Shown: piece after piece, positions 1 through 8,208 of the stretch
Numbering within the stretch: the stretch's first letter is position 1
Layout: every line of letters begins with the position of its first letter
DNA from: DASSUC01 sp035650075
GTDB lineage: Bacteria > Actinomycetota > Actinomycetes > Mycobacteriales > Micromonosporaceae
Direction: 5' to 3'
DNA length: 31,625 nt
NCBI GenBank assembly: GCA_035650075.1
Contig: DASRII010000299.1
Coordinates: forward strand, 1-31,625
Program-made: the position numbers and the translations under genes
Notes under the pieces: model-generated
Told to the model about the DNA's origin: nothing
What the model saw: the letters and a program-made list of their open reading frames with translations, nothing else
Databases searched by the model: none

Positions 1-111
1 AAACTTCGCCGCGTCCTCATCGCCGCCCAATATCTACCCGAGGTGGCCGATCAACCTACCCCCGAGGAAATCCGCGCAGTCCGCCTAGCCTGGGCACACG
101 CAGCCGCCTAA
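1..111 (+). CDS. C-terminal end of an unknown protein (partial)
   Basis: An open frame enters from the left edge and ends at a TAA at 109-111, leaving 36 residues that finish in an Ala-rich tail (WAHAAA). The fragment contains PTPEEIRAVRLAW, which reads like an amphipathic helix. I recognise no family. Codon use here is a little less GC-biased than in the rest of the window, and the following 112-175 is comparatively AT-rich, so the segment could be the edge of an acquired element, but nothing proves this. The 64 bases after the stop hold only a small interrupted palindrome (GTAC-acct-GTAC near 150-161). The next gene points towards this one. Confidence 0.45.
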   Translation, partial: KLRRVLIAAQYLPEVADQPTPEEIRAVRLAWAHAAA

Positions 112-175
112 CCGCGAAACACGAGGCCTCACGCATACCTATGATTCTAGTACACCTGTACGACAAGAGGGGGGC

Positions 176-826
176 TCAGGAGAGCCCGCACTCTCCCCAC
201 GGTTGCCAGGCGCGGTCCTGGAACAGCCGCAGGGCGGCGCGGATGTTGTCGTCGGCGTGCAGCGCCGCGTCGATCTTCTGGCGGTTGTTGTCGCCCGGTA
301 GGTAGAACGGCAGCGTGCTGGGCTGGTTGAACTGGAACACCCCGAAGTCGAGAGTCCCGTCCCCGTTGGGACCGCCGACCGCGATCGGGTCCAGTCTCGA
401 CTCACACGTCGCGACCCGGATCGCTTTGTCCTGCAGGTTGTCCGGCCAGATGGCTCGGATCCGGTCGGCGACCGCGGCCGGGCAGCTCACCCCCAGACCC
501 TCGTCCGGTGCGGCCAGTTGGTCGCGGGTCGCCGGGCCGACGATTCCGTCGACCGCGAGTCGGTTGCGGCCCTGGAACGCGAACACCCGCATCCGCGTCG
601 CCGGTCCGAAGGCGCCGTCGACGGTGAGCTGGTTGCCGCAGTTGAGGCCGAGTTCGTTCAGCCGCCGCTGGAGCCTTCGTACGCAGTCGCCGGAGTCGCC
701 GATCTGCAGGGTCTGATCGCATAGCGTCACAGCCGCGGAGGCTGGACTCGCCGGTACCAGCGGCACCAAGACTGCCAGCGGAGCCAGGACTGCCAGCGCC
801 AACAGGACAATGCGGGAGCGTCGCAC
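176..826 (-). CDS. Secreted peptidoglycan-binding protein with lysozyme-like domain
   Basis: Predicted extracellular wall hydrolase of 216 aa. The GTG at 826 is chosen because GAGGAGG lies five bases upstream and it is followed at once by a classic signal peptide (RRSR, a long Leu/Ala/Val core, then ASPASAA). After cleavage comes one PG_binding_1 domain (LQIGDSGDCVRRLQRRL through VDGIVGPATRDQL) that should hold the protein on murein. The C-terminal half looks like a small transglycosylase or lysozyme-like fold: the ATCESR segment carries a candidate catalytic Glu and DFGVFQFN fits the second conserved strand of the family. It lies 81 bases downstream of the AfsR-like regulator on the same strand, so it may be co-transcribed. 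The lytic assignment is inferred from motif shape; binding of peptidoglycan is more certain than cleavage. Confidence 0.8.
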   Translation of the reverse strand: MRRSRIVLLALAVLAPLAVLVPLVPASPASAAVTLCDQTLQIGDSGDCVRRLQRRLNELGLNCGNQLTVDGAFGPATRMRVFAFQGRNRLAVDGIVGPATRDQLAAPDEGLGVSCPAAVADRIRAIWPDNLQDKAIRVATCESRLDPIAVGGPNGDGTLDFGVFQFNQPSTLPFYLPGDNNRQKIDAALHADDNIRAALRLFQDRAWQPWGECGLS

Positions 827-907
827 GACCGCCTCCTCTGGTAGGGAAATCTGCGAGACCACAATGCGGCCGTGTGGCACGCGCCGGCGCACGCGGACGG
901 TCATACG

Positions 908-3724
908 TCAGGCGTCGAGGAGGCGGAGCTTGGCGGTGACCTGCTCGGCGTCCGGGTGGCTCAGCGCGTCGAGAATGCGCAAGGCCTTCAGCCACGCTTC
1001 CCGGGCCAACTCGGTGCGGCCGGCGGCGCGGTAGCTGTCGCCGAGATGGGTCAGCGCGATGGCCTCGTAGCCACCGCTGGTGTCGCGCACCAGCTCGGCG
1101 GACTGCCGGTAGTAGCGCGCGGCCTCCTCGTACTCGCCGAGTTGGTGGTACGCGTAGCCGAGGCTGTCGAGGGTCTGTCCGGTGCCCTGCCGGTCGCCTG
1201 ACTCCTGGTGCAGCTCGACCGCCTGCTCGCAGTACGCGATGGCTTCCTGGTAGTGGCCGAGCGTGGCGTGGAACCAGCCGATCGTGTTCATGGCATAGGG
1301 GAATCCGGGTCGGTGCCCCGTCGCCCGGTAGAGCTCGAGGGCCTGCTCGGCGTGGCGCAACCCGTCGGCGTACGCGGCCCGGCGCTCACACACCGTCGTC
1401 AGGCGCATGTGCACGTGGGCCTGACCACGCTGGTCGCCCAGGTCGTCGTACAGCGCGAGGGCGTGACCGAAGTACGTCTGCGCCAGGTCGTAGTCGCCGA
1501 GGCACGACTGCGCGGTGCCCAGGCCGATGTACGCCTGCGCCTGCCCGACGCGATCCGCGGCGCGGCCGGCGGCGGCGAGCGCCGACTGCTGGGTGCTTTC
1601 CCAGTCGAGCCAGTGGCACCGCCGGTGGAAGTAGGTGGCGATGGTCGATGCGAGTTGCCACGGGTACGTGCTCGGTTCGCCCTCGGCGGCCTGCTCGACC
1701 GCGGCGACGAGCACCCGGTGTTCGGCGGTGAACCACGCCAGCGCCTCGTCTTGGTCGACGAGGGCCTCGATCGTCACCCGCGCGCCGGGTGGCATCAGAC
1801 CGACCCGGTACCGGTGCGAGTAGAGCAGATCGGCCGCGGCGCTGGCGGTGTGCAGGTAGTGATCGAGCGTCCGGCGTACCGCTGCGCGCCGCTCGTCGGC
1901 GGAGTCCAGGGTCTGGACCAGCTCGACCGCGTACGCCCGCAGCAGGTCGTGCATCGCGTACCGGCCCGGCTGGGGTTCGGCGACCAGGTGAGCGTCGGTC
2001 AGCTCGGCAAGCTGTGGGCGTACCTGGGCGACCGGAAGACCGGTGAGGCTGGCGGTGGCGGCCAGCGAGATGTCCGGACCGGGATGCAGTCCGAGCAGCC
2101 GGAACAGGCGCGCCGCCACACCGGTCAGCCGTTGGTACGACCACGAGAACACCGTGCGTACGTCACTGGCGGCGTCGGACCCGGCGAGCGCTTCGAGCGT
2201 GCCCTGGGCGCGGGACAGCTCGGCGGACAGGCTCGCCAGCGGGAACGTCGGGTTCACCGTGGCCCGCGCGGCGACCACGGCCAGCGCCAGCGGGAGCCGG
2301 GCGCACCGGGTCGCGATCTCCGCTACGGCCGGCTCCTCACGGGCGACGCGGTCGGCGCCGAGGCGGGACACGATGAGGTCGCGCGCTTCGACGTCGGAGA
2401 GCAGATCGAGGGTGATGGGTACGGCGCCCTCGGACGCCACGAGGCTAACCAACCGGCTGCGGCTGGTCACCAGCACCAGACAGCCAGGCCCGCCGGGCAG
2501 TAACGGGCGGACCTGCTCGGCGTTTGCCGCGTTATCGAGTACCACCAGCAGCCGCCGCCCGACGACGAGGCTGCGATAGAGCGCCGCCTGCGCGTGCAGG
2601 GTCGACGGGATCCGCTCGGGCGGGATGCCGAACGCGTCCAGGAACCCGCGTACCGCCTCCGCCGGACTCATCACCGAACCCTCCGGATCGAATCCCCGGA
2701 GGTTCACGTGGAGCTGCCCGTCCGGAAACAGATCCGCGACCCGGTGTGCCCAATGCACGGCCAGGGCGGTCTTGCCGATGCCAGCGGTACCGGTCACCGC
2801 CGAAATCACTATCGCAGTCGGTTGGTGCTGCTGGCCGGACACGAGCTTGTCGAGCTTGGCCAGCTCGTCGCTGCGGCCGACGAAGCCGTTGATGTCGGGT
2901 GGCAGCTGTGCGGGAGCCGGCGGCCCCGGGGTGGCGGTCACGGTGCGGCGCGGCGGGGGTACCTCCAGAGCCGGGTCGCCCAAGAGGATCGCCCGTTCCA
3001 GCTCGCGCAGTGCGGTCCCCGGCTCCACGCCGAAGTCGTCCGCGAGGGTCTGCCGGACGCGCCGGTAGACAGCGAGCGCGTCGGTGGTCCGCCCACCTCG
3101 GTACAGCGCGAGCATCAACTGGCCCGCCAGTCGTTCGCGACCCGGGTGGTCGGCCACCGCACTGGCGAGTTCCGGCACGATCCGGGAGTGGTTGGCGCAC
3201 TCCAGTTCGGCGTCGAACATGTCCTCCAGCGCGGACATACGTCGCTCGGAAAGGTGAGTGCGGGCCGCGTCCGCGAAGTGCGCCCGGACCCCGGAGAGGG
3301 CGTCGCCCAGCCAGAGGTCCAACGCGCGGCGCAGGATCCGCACCACCGAGTCCGGCGCTGCCTCCGCACTTGCCTGGGTGCGCAGGGATGTGAAGAGAGC
3401 GAGGTCGAGCTGGCCGTCGGCGATCCGCAGCCGGTAGCCGGCGGGCTGGTGGTCGAGTACGACCAGCGACCGTGAACCGTCCACAAGGGACCGACGCAGC
3501 TCGGACACCATGTTCTTGATCTGCGTACTCGCGGTTCGCGGCGTAGCTTCGCCCCACATCGCGTACACGATCGCTTCGGCGGACAGGACCCGGTCGACGT
3601 TCAGGAGCAGCAGGGCGAGCAGGTCCACCTGCTGGCGTCGGCGAAACACCACCGTCCCGTGGGTCGTCGCTACCTGCACCGGTCCGAGGACGCGAAAACG
3701 ACACTGATCGAGGTCGGCGGCCAT
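908..3724 (-). CDS. AfsR/SARP-family transcriptional regulator with NB-ARC and TPR domains
   Basis: Large cytoplasmic regulator of about 938 aa. The N-terminus is an OmpR-type winged helix (FRVLGPVQV through IKNMVSELRRSL, residues about 8-95), followed by a bacterial transcriptional activation domain (about 100-245), a STAND/NB-ARC NTPase with P-loop GTAGIGKTAL near residue 310, and a C-terminal TPR array from about 690 to 925 (repeats of the YxxALAxYxxxGD kind). This is the AfsR architecture, in which ATP binding and TPR sensing gate DNA binding. The ATG at 3724 starts just before the DNA-binding domain; the frame stays open upstream to 3868, but that extension has no family resemblance and would run under the divergent M23 gene. 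No good ribosome binding site was found for either choice. It sits between two murein-hydrolase genes, its likely local targets. Confidence 0.9.
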   Translation of the reverse strand: MAADLDQCRFRVLGPVQVATTHGTVVFRRRQQVDLLALLLLNVDRVLSAEAIVYAMWGEATPRTASTQIKNMVSELRRSLVDGSRSLVVLDHQPAGYRLRIADGQLDLALFTSLRTQASAEAAPDSVVRILRRALDLWLGDALSGVRAHFADAARTHLSERRMSALEDMFDAELECANHSRIVPELASAVADHPGRERLAGQLMLALYRGGRTTDALAVYRRVRQTLADDFGVEPGTALRELERAILLGDPALEVPPPRRTVTATPGPPAPAQLPPDINGFVGRSDELAKLDKLVSGQQHQPTAIVISAVTGTAGIGKTALAVHWAHRVADLFPDGQLHVNLRGFDPEGSVMSPAEAVRGFLDAFGIPPERIPSTLHAQAALYRSLVVGRRLLVVLDNAANAEQVRPLLPGGPGCLVLVTSRSRLVSLVASEGAVPITLDLLSDVEARDLIVSRLGADRVAREEPAVAEIATRCARLPLALAVVAARATVNPTFPLASLSAELSRAQGTLEALAGSDAASDVRTVFSWSYQRLTGVAARLFRLLGLHPGPDISLAATASLTGLPVAQVRPQLAELTDAHLVAEPQPGRYAMHDLLRAYAVELVQTLDSADERRAAVRRTLDHYLHTASAAADLLYSHRYRVGLMPPGARVTIEALVDQDEALAWFTAEHRVLVAAVEQAAEGEPSTYPWQLASTIATYFHRRCHWLDWESTQQSALAAAGRAADRVGQAQAYIGLGTAQSCLGDYDLAQTYFGHALALYDDLGDQRGQAHVHMRLTTVCERRAAYADGLRHAEQALELYRATGHRPGFPYAMNTIGWFHATLGHYQEAIAYCEQAVELHQESGDRQGTGQTLDSLGYAYHQLGEYEEAARYYRQSAELVRDTSGGYEAIALTHLGDSYRAAGRTELAREAWLKALRILDALSHPDAEQVTAKLRLLDA

Positions 3725-3861
3725 CGATGCGAGCGTAGCCGGGCCGGCGATCGAACGGGTGCCGAGTGCGTGCTCGCCCGGTGACTCGACGCATGCCATC
3801 CGCGTATCGCCGAGATGGACCGTGGTTCCCGCAGGGAATGCCGGATGAAAGGAGAAACACG

Positions 3862-4818
3862 ATGACACGTCTTCGGCGGTTGATCGCGAGGCCGTTGCTC
3901 ATCATCCCCGGGCTGGCCACGGTGTTCACGCTCTTCCTGGTAGCGCTGCCACAACCTGCCTTTGCGGGGGACAGCGCAGGGTTCTACGTCGTGGAGCAGG
4001 GCGCCAGTGGCCCCAATGTGAGGGCGATCCAGTGGTTACTGCATCACCGTGGCCACGACATCGCCATCGACGGCGAGTTCGGACCGGCGACCACAACCGC
4101 GGTGACGATCTTCCAGCGCCACCACGGCCTGGCGGCGGACGGCCTCGTCGGACCCCAGACCTGGTCGGAACTGGTGGTCCCGCTGGAGCCGGGGATGAGC
4201 AGCGATGCCGTCCGGGCCGCCAAGGTCTTGCTGAACAAGCACAACAGCGACTTCGTGGTCGGCCCGAACTTCACCCAGGCGATGGCCGACCGGGTCAGCC
4301 AGCTCAAGAGAGTCTGGGGATTCCCCGGTGACGACCCCGCGATCGGTCTGCCGTTCTGGAAGAACCTGGTGGGCCGCAGCGGCCTGCGCGGTTTCGACCT
4401 GCCGGTCCCGCAGACCTCGGTCCGCCGCATCGATCTCGACAATCCGCACCACGACTACCCGGCCATCGACATCATGGTCAGGTTCGTGCCCGCCTACGCC
4501 GCCATGCGAGGGACCATCGAGCACTATTCATCCAACACGTGCGGCATTGGGATCAAGCTCATGTTCGGGAGCGAGCCGCACATCCTCTACTGCCACCTGA
4601 ACTCCCGTTCGGTCGGTAATGGAGTGACCGTGGCGGCCGGTACTCAGATCGGCATCACCGGGGAGACCGGCAACGCGGCCGGGAACCCACATCTGCATTT
4701 CGAGATCCGCGGCACCTCGGATTCGCAACGATGGTGTCCCCAACAGTGGCTGCTAGCGGTGTACGACCATCGCGACCCGCCACCGTTGACCAGCCTCGCG
4801 ATGAGTGGCTGTTTCTGA
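3862..4818 (+). CDS. Secreted PG-binding M23 metallopeptidase
   Basis: Secreted murein peptidase of 318 aa. AAAGGAG at 3848-3854 lies seven bases before this ATG; the frame is open further upstream but without a site or a signal. A signal peptide (MTRLRRLIARPLL, hydrophobic core, ending PAFA) is followed by a PG_binding_1 domain (about residues 42-105: VVEQGASGPNVRAIQWLL through VGPQTWSELV). The C-terminal LytM/M23 domain has candidate zinc ligands His197 and Asp203 (HHDYPAID), His279 in the PHLHFE motif with His277 beside it, and His245 in YCHLN. The family cleaves peptide cross-links in peptidoglycan. It is divergent from the AfsR-like regulator with 137 bases between the two starts, so both promoters must lie there. 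A strong hairpin follows the stop at 4831. Confidence 0.9.
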   Translation: MTRLRRLIARPLLIIPGLATVFTLFLVALPQPAFAGDSAGFYVVEQGASGPNVRAIQWLLHHRGHDIAIDGEFGPATTTAVTIFQRHHGLAADGLVGPQTWSELVVPLEPGMSSDAVRAAKVLLNKHNSDFVVGPNFTQAMADRVSQLKRVWGFPGDDPAIGLPFWKNLVGRSGLRGFDLPVPQTSVRRIDLDNPHHDYPAIDIMVRFVPAYAAMRGTIEHYSSNTCGIGIKLMFGSEPHILYCHLNSRSVGNGVTVAAGTQIGITGETGNAAGNPHLHFEIRGTSDSQRWCPQQWLLAVYDHRDPPPLTSLAMSGCF

Positions 4819-4830
4819 TTCATCGGTACC

Positions 4831-4862
4831 TGATCGACACGCGAGAGATCGCGTGTCGATCA
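4831..4862. terminator. Perfect 13-bp hairpin after the M23 gene, flanked by 8-bp direct repeats
   Basis: The arm TGATCGACACGCG (4831-4843) is exactly complementary to 4850-4862, with a six-base loop AGAGAT. It lies 12 bases after the M23 stop and before the GH9 promoter, so it probably ends M23 transcription, although no T-tract follows (usual in actinomycetes). The identical 8-mer ATCGGTAC flanks it at 4822-4829 and 4866-4873, which could be a target-site duplication of a very small mobile hairpin. Confidence 0.6.
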
Positions 4863-4884
4863 GATATCGGTACATCTGCAGACG

Positions 4885-4915
4885 TTGACACGATGGAAAC
4901 CTGTGGGCAGAGTAT
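4885..4915 (+). promoter_or_regulatory. Putative promoter of the secreted GH9 gene
   Basis: A perfect TTGACA at 4885-4890 lies 18-19 bases before an AGAGTAT stretch (4909-4915) that could serve as the -10 element. The CebR-type palindrome starts two bases later, so a bound repressor would sit over the transcription start. The -10 match is weak; the assignment rests on the -35 and the operator position. Confidence 0.4.
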
Positions 4916-4916
4916 C

Positions 4917-4930
4917 TGGGAGCGCTCCCA
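4917..4930. promoter_or_regulatory. CebR-type operator TGGGAGCGCTCCCA
   Basis: A perfect 14-bp palindrome, TGGGAGCGCTCCCA, ends 27 bases before the GTG of the secreted GH9 gene. This is exactly the site known for CebR, the LacI-family cellobiose/cellotriose-responsive repressor of cellulase and cellodextrin uptake genes in Streptomyces. It predicts that the downstream cellulase is repressed until cellodextrins bind a CebR orthologue, which is not encoded in this window. Confidence 0.85.
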
Positions 4931-4957
4931 ATCGTCTCGGACGAGAGGAACCCCACC

Positions 4958-7900
4958 GTGATCAACCTTTTGCGCCGCAGGCACCGGAGGGCCACGCTGG
5001 CCGCCGGCGCGGTGGTAGTGCTGGTCGTGGCCGGCACACTCACCTTCCTAGGCACGGCCCAAGCCCAAGCGGACGTCGAGCACATCGTCAACGGCACGTT
5101 CGACGACGGGCCGGGGCCCTGGTTCTCGTATCCGAACTCACCGCAGGGAGTGGACGGTCAGCTCTGCGCCGACGTGCCGGGCGGTCTCGCGAACCTGTTC
5201 GACGCGGGCGTCGGCTTCAACGGGCTCAACCTCGTCGACGGTGGACAGTACGACCTGACCTTCACCGCCTCGGCGAGCGTCGCGGCGAACGTGCGGGTCG
5301 TCGTACAGGTGAATGGCCCGCCCTTCACCACGGCCCTCGACCAGATGGTGAGCCTGACCGCGACGCCGCAGACGTTCACCTTCAACGACTTCACGTGGCA
5401 CGGGACCGACCCCGAGCAGATCGCGTTCCAGCTCGGCACCAACCCCGCGTTCCGGTTCTGCGTGGACAACGTGTCGCTGATGGGTCCCGCGCCGGAGCCG
5501 CCGAGCGGCGACGTCGAGCACGCGATCGGTGGCACGTTCGAGAGCGGTACCGGTTCCTGGTTCTCCTACCCGAACCCGCCGCAGGCCGATGCCGGCCGGC
5601 TGTGCGCCGATGTCCCGGGCGGTCTGGCCAACGTGTTCGACGCGGGCGTCGGCTTCAACGGACTCAACCTGGTCGAGGGCGAGCTGTACGACGTGAGCTT
5701 CACGGCCTCGGCCAGCGACAGCGTCAGCATCCGGGCCGTCGTCCAGCTCGCCGGGCCGCCGTTCACCGCACCGCTGGACCGGACGCTGAGCATCGGCGAG
5801 ATCCCGCAGACGTTCACGTTCAACGACGTGCTGTGGAACGCGAACGGTCCCGACCAGATCGCGTTCCAGCTCGGTACCAACCCGGCGTTCCGGTTCTGCG
5901 TCGACAACGTCTCCGTCTTCGGGCCGGCGTCGTCGTCGGTACCGCCGCCGAACACCGAGCTGGTCACCAACGGCACCTTCGACACGACCGTCGACCCGTG
6001 GGTCAGCTATGGCGGTACGCAGCACCTGACCGACGGCCGGATGTGCCTCGACCAGCCCGCGCATCCCGCCCCGGGCAACTCGTTCGACGCGGCCATCCAG
6101 CTGAACAACCTGCACCTGGCGGCGGGCATCAACTACGCGCTCAGCTTCGAGGCGTCGGCGAGCGTACCGGTCATCGTGCGCACGGTGGTCGGTCGGCAGA
6201 ACCCGCCGTTCGACACGTTCCTCGGCGCGCCGACCACGCTGAGCCCCGCCAACACGCCGATCCACTTCTCGGGCGTGGACTTCACGTTCCCCGTGTCGCT
6301 GACGATGGACGACGGGCAGATCGCCTTCCAGGTCGGCGGGTTCACCCAGCCGTACACGTTCTGCCTCGACAACGTCTCGTTGCTGGCGAACGTGCCACCG
6401 GCGGTGTACCTGCCGGACACCGGCCCGCGGATGCGGGTCAACCAGGTCGGTTACCTGACCAAGGGACCCAAGGGCGCCACGCTCGTCACCGAGGCCACGA
6501 CAGCCCTGCCGTGGCAACTGAAGGACTCGGCCGGCCGGACCGTCGACAGTGGACGGACCACGCCGCGCGGGCTCGACTCGACCTCGAACCTCAACGTGCA
6601 CTCGATCGACTTCAGCAGCTTCAAGAAGAAGGGCACCGGGTACACGCTCGTGGCCGACGAGGCGACGAGCCGGCCGTTCGACATCGGCGACAACGTGTAC
6701 CAGAAACTGCGTACCGACGCGCTCCGGGTGTACTACCCGCAGCGCAGCGGAGTGCCCATTGTGGACTCGATCCAGCCCGGCTACGGCCGGGTCGCCGGGC
6801 ACATCAGCGTGCCGCCGAACCAGGGTGACGTCGCGGTGCCGTGCGCCGGACCGAAGGACGCCAACGGCGACTACACCGGTCCACCGCTGTGCGGCTACAC
6901 GTTGAACGTCACGGGTGGCTGGTACGACGCGGGCGACCACGGCAAGTACGTGGTCAACGGCGGCATCTCGGTGGCCCAGTTGATGGGCACGTGGGAGCGC
7001 AACCAGCTCGCCCACGGCACCGACCGAGGCGCCCTGGGCGACCGCACGCTGGCTATCCCCGAGCGCGGCAACCGCGTCCCGGACATCCTGGACGAGGCCC
7101 GGGTCGAGCTCGAATGGATGCTGAAGATGCAGGTGCCGGCCGGTGAACCGAGGGCCGGGATGGCGCACCACTCGGTACACGACCAGAAGTGGACCGGACT
7201 GCCGCTCGCGCCGGCGAACGATCCGCAGCCACGCGAGCTGGTACCGGCTACCACGGCCGCCACGCTCAACCTGGCCGCCGCCGCGGCTCAGGGGTCACGG
7301 GTGTTCGCGCGGTACGACCGACCGTTCGCCAACCGGCTGCTGGCCGCGGCGCGGACCGCCTGGCTCGCCGCGCTCGCCAACCCGAACATCCTGCAGCCGG
7401 GGGGTGGCGTCGGCGGTGGCGCGTACGACGACGTAAACGTCACCGACGAGTTCTACTGGGCCGCCGCGGAGCTGTACCTGACCACGGGTCAGCGGGAGTA
7501 CAAGGACTTCATCCTGATCTCGCCGGTACACCACGCGGACGTGTTCGGCGAGGGTGGCTTCGACTGGCAGAACGTCGCGGCGCTGGCTCGGCTCGAGCTG
7601 GCGACCGTGCCGAGCAGACTGCCCGACCGGAACCGGGTCCGGGCGTCCGTCGTAGCGGCCGCCGACCGGTACCTGGCCCGGATGAACGCCAGCCCGTGGG
7701 CGCTGCCGTACGCCCCGACGAACAACAACTTCGCGTGGGGCTCCAACAACCTCGTGCTCAACGTCATGGCGGTGATGGCGACCGCGTTCGACCTCACCGG
7801 AAAGGACAGGTACCGCGACGGTGTGATCCAGTCCATGGACTACCTGCTGGGTCGCAACGCGCTCAACATCTCCTACGTCACCGGCTACGGCGAGGTGAAC

Positions 7901-8167
7901 TCCCACAACCAGCACAGCCGGATGTACGCGCGCCAGCTGAACCTCGACCTGCCGAACCCACCGGTGGGTACCTTGGCCGGCGGCCCGAACCTCACCGCGG
8001 CGTCCACGGGTGACCCGGTGGCGGCGCAGAAGCTGCAGAACTGTGTTCCGCAGTTCTGCTACATCGACGACATTGGTTCGTTCGCCACGAACGAGCTGAC
8101 CATCAACTGGAACTCGCCGTTGACCTGGGTGGCCAGCTTCCTGGCCGACCAGCGCGAAGGGCGCTGA
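4958..8167 (+). CDS. Secreted multimodular GH9 endoglucanase with three N-terminal CBM-like modules
   Basis: Extracellular cellulase of 1069 aa. The GTG at 4958 follows GAGAGGA by about eight bases. Order: signal peptide (to about residue 38, ending AQAQA), three beta-sandwich modules of CBM4/9-like type (about 39-180, 185-325 and 333-480), an Ig-like CelD N-domain starting at PRMRVNQVGYL (about 490-575), then the GH9 (alpha/alpha)6 domain to the C-terminus. The DAGD motif places Asp657 and Asp660 as nucleophilic-water-binding and base residues, TNELTINWN gives Glu1046 as catalytic acid, and the H-S-R of the family signature is present. GH9 enzymes hydrolyse beta-1,4-glucan with inversion. 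The first two modules are near repeats of each other (both contain NPAFRFCVDNVS). It is preceded by a CebR-type operator and followed by a strong hairpin. CBM family and exact substrate are inferred. Confidence 0.93.
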   Translation: MINLLRRRHRRATLAAGAVVVLVVAGTLTFLGTAQAQADVEHIVNGTFDDGPGPWFSYPNSPQGVDGQLCADVPGGLANLFDAGVGFNGLNLVDGGQYDLTFTASASVAANVRVVVQVNGPPFTTALDQMVSLTATPQTFTFNDFTWHGTDPEQIAFQLGTNPAFRFCVDNVSLMGPAPEPPSGDVEHAIGGTFESGTGSWFSYPNPPQADAGRLCADVPGGLANVFDAGVGFNGLNLVEGELYDVSFTASASDSVSIRAVVQLAGPPFTAPLDRTLSIGEIPQTFTFNDVLWNANGPDQIAFQLGTNPAFRFCVDNVSVFGPASSSVPPPNTELVTNGTFDTTVDPWVSYGGTQHLTDGRMCLDQPAHPAPGNSFDAAIQLNNLHLAAGINYALSFEASASVPVIVRTVVGRQNPPFDTFLGAPTTLSPANTPIHFSGVDFTFPVSLTMDDGQIAFQVGGFTQPYTFCLDNVSLLANVPPAVYLPDTGPRMRVNQVGYLTKGPKGATLVTEATTALPWQLKDSAGRTVDSGRTTPRGLDSTSNLNVHSIDFSSFKKKGTGYTLVADEATSRPFDIGDNVYQKLRTDALRVYYPQRSGVPIVDSIQPGYGRVAGHISVPPNQGDVAVPCAGPKDANGDYTGPPLCGYTLNVTGGWYDAGDHGKYVVNGGISVAQLMGTWERNQLAHGTDRGALGDRTLAIPERGNRVPDILDEARVELEWMLKMQVPAGEPRAGMAHHSVHDQKWTGLPLAPANDPQPRELVPATTAATLNLAAAAAQGSRVFARYDRPFANRLLAAARTAWLAALANPNILQPGGGVGGGAYDDVNVTDEFYWAAAELYLTTGQREYKDFILISPVHHADVFGEGGFDWQNVAALARLELATVPSRLPDRNRVRASVVAAADRYLARMNASPWALPYAPTNNNFAWGSNNLVLNVMAVMATAFDLTGKDRYRDGVIQSMDYLLGRNALNISYVTGYGEVNSHNQHSRMYARQLNLDLPNPPVGTLAGGPNLTAASTGDPVAAQKLQNCVPQFCYIDDIGSFATNELTINWNSPLTWVASFLADQREGR

Positions 8168-8180
8168 CGCACGAGAGTCC

Positions 8181-8208
8181 CGGGCCGGCCGGTCATCCGG
8201 CCGGCTCG
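8181..8208. terminator. Bidirectional hairpin terminator between convergent genes
   Basis: GCCGGCCGG (8184-8192), loop TCAT, and its exact complement 8197-8205 form a nine-pair stem that can be extended by about three pairs on the outer side, including one G-U. The loop contains the stop codon of the convergent DinB-like gene. It lies 14 bases after the GH9 stop and probably serves both genes. Confidence 0.65.

Noticed and set aside
1..175. Left edge as the end of an integrated element with an att site
   Set aside because: Lower GC and a short unknown C-terminus are suggestive, but there is no integrase, tRNA or direct repeat in view.
3725..3861. Search for a cyclic-di-AMP (ydaO-type) riboswitch before the M23 gene, as seen before some wall hydrolases
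   Set aside because: The region is only 137 bases, is shared with a divergent promoter, and shows none of the conserved blocks I could recognise.
5138..7180. Open frame of 680 codons antisense to the secreted GH9 gene
   Set aside because: It mirrors the third-position GC bias of the real gene, is full of Arg/Val/Gly/Asp in shadow patterns and matches no family.
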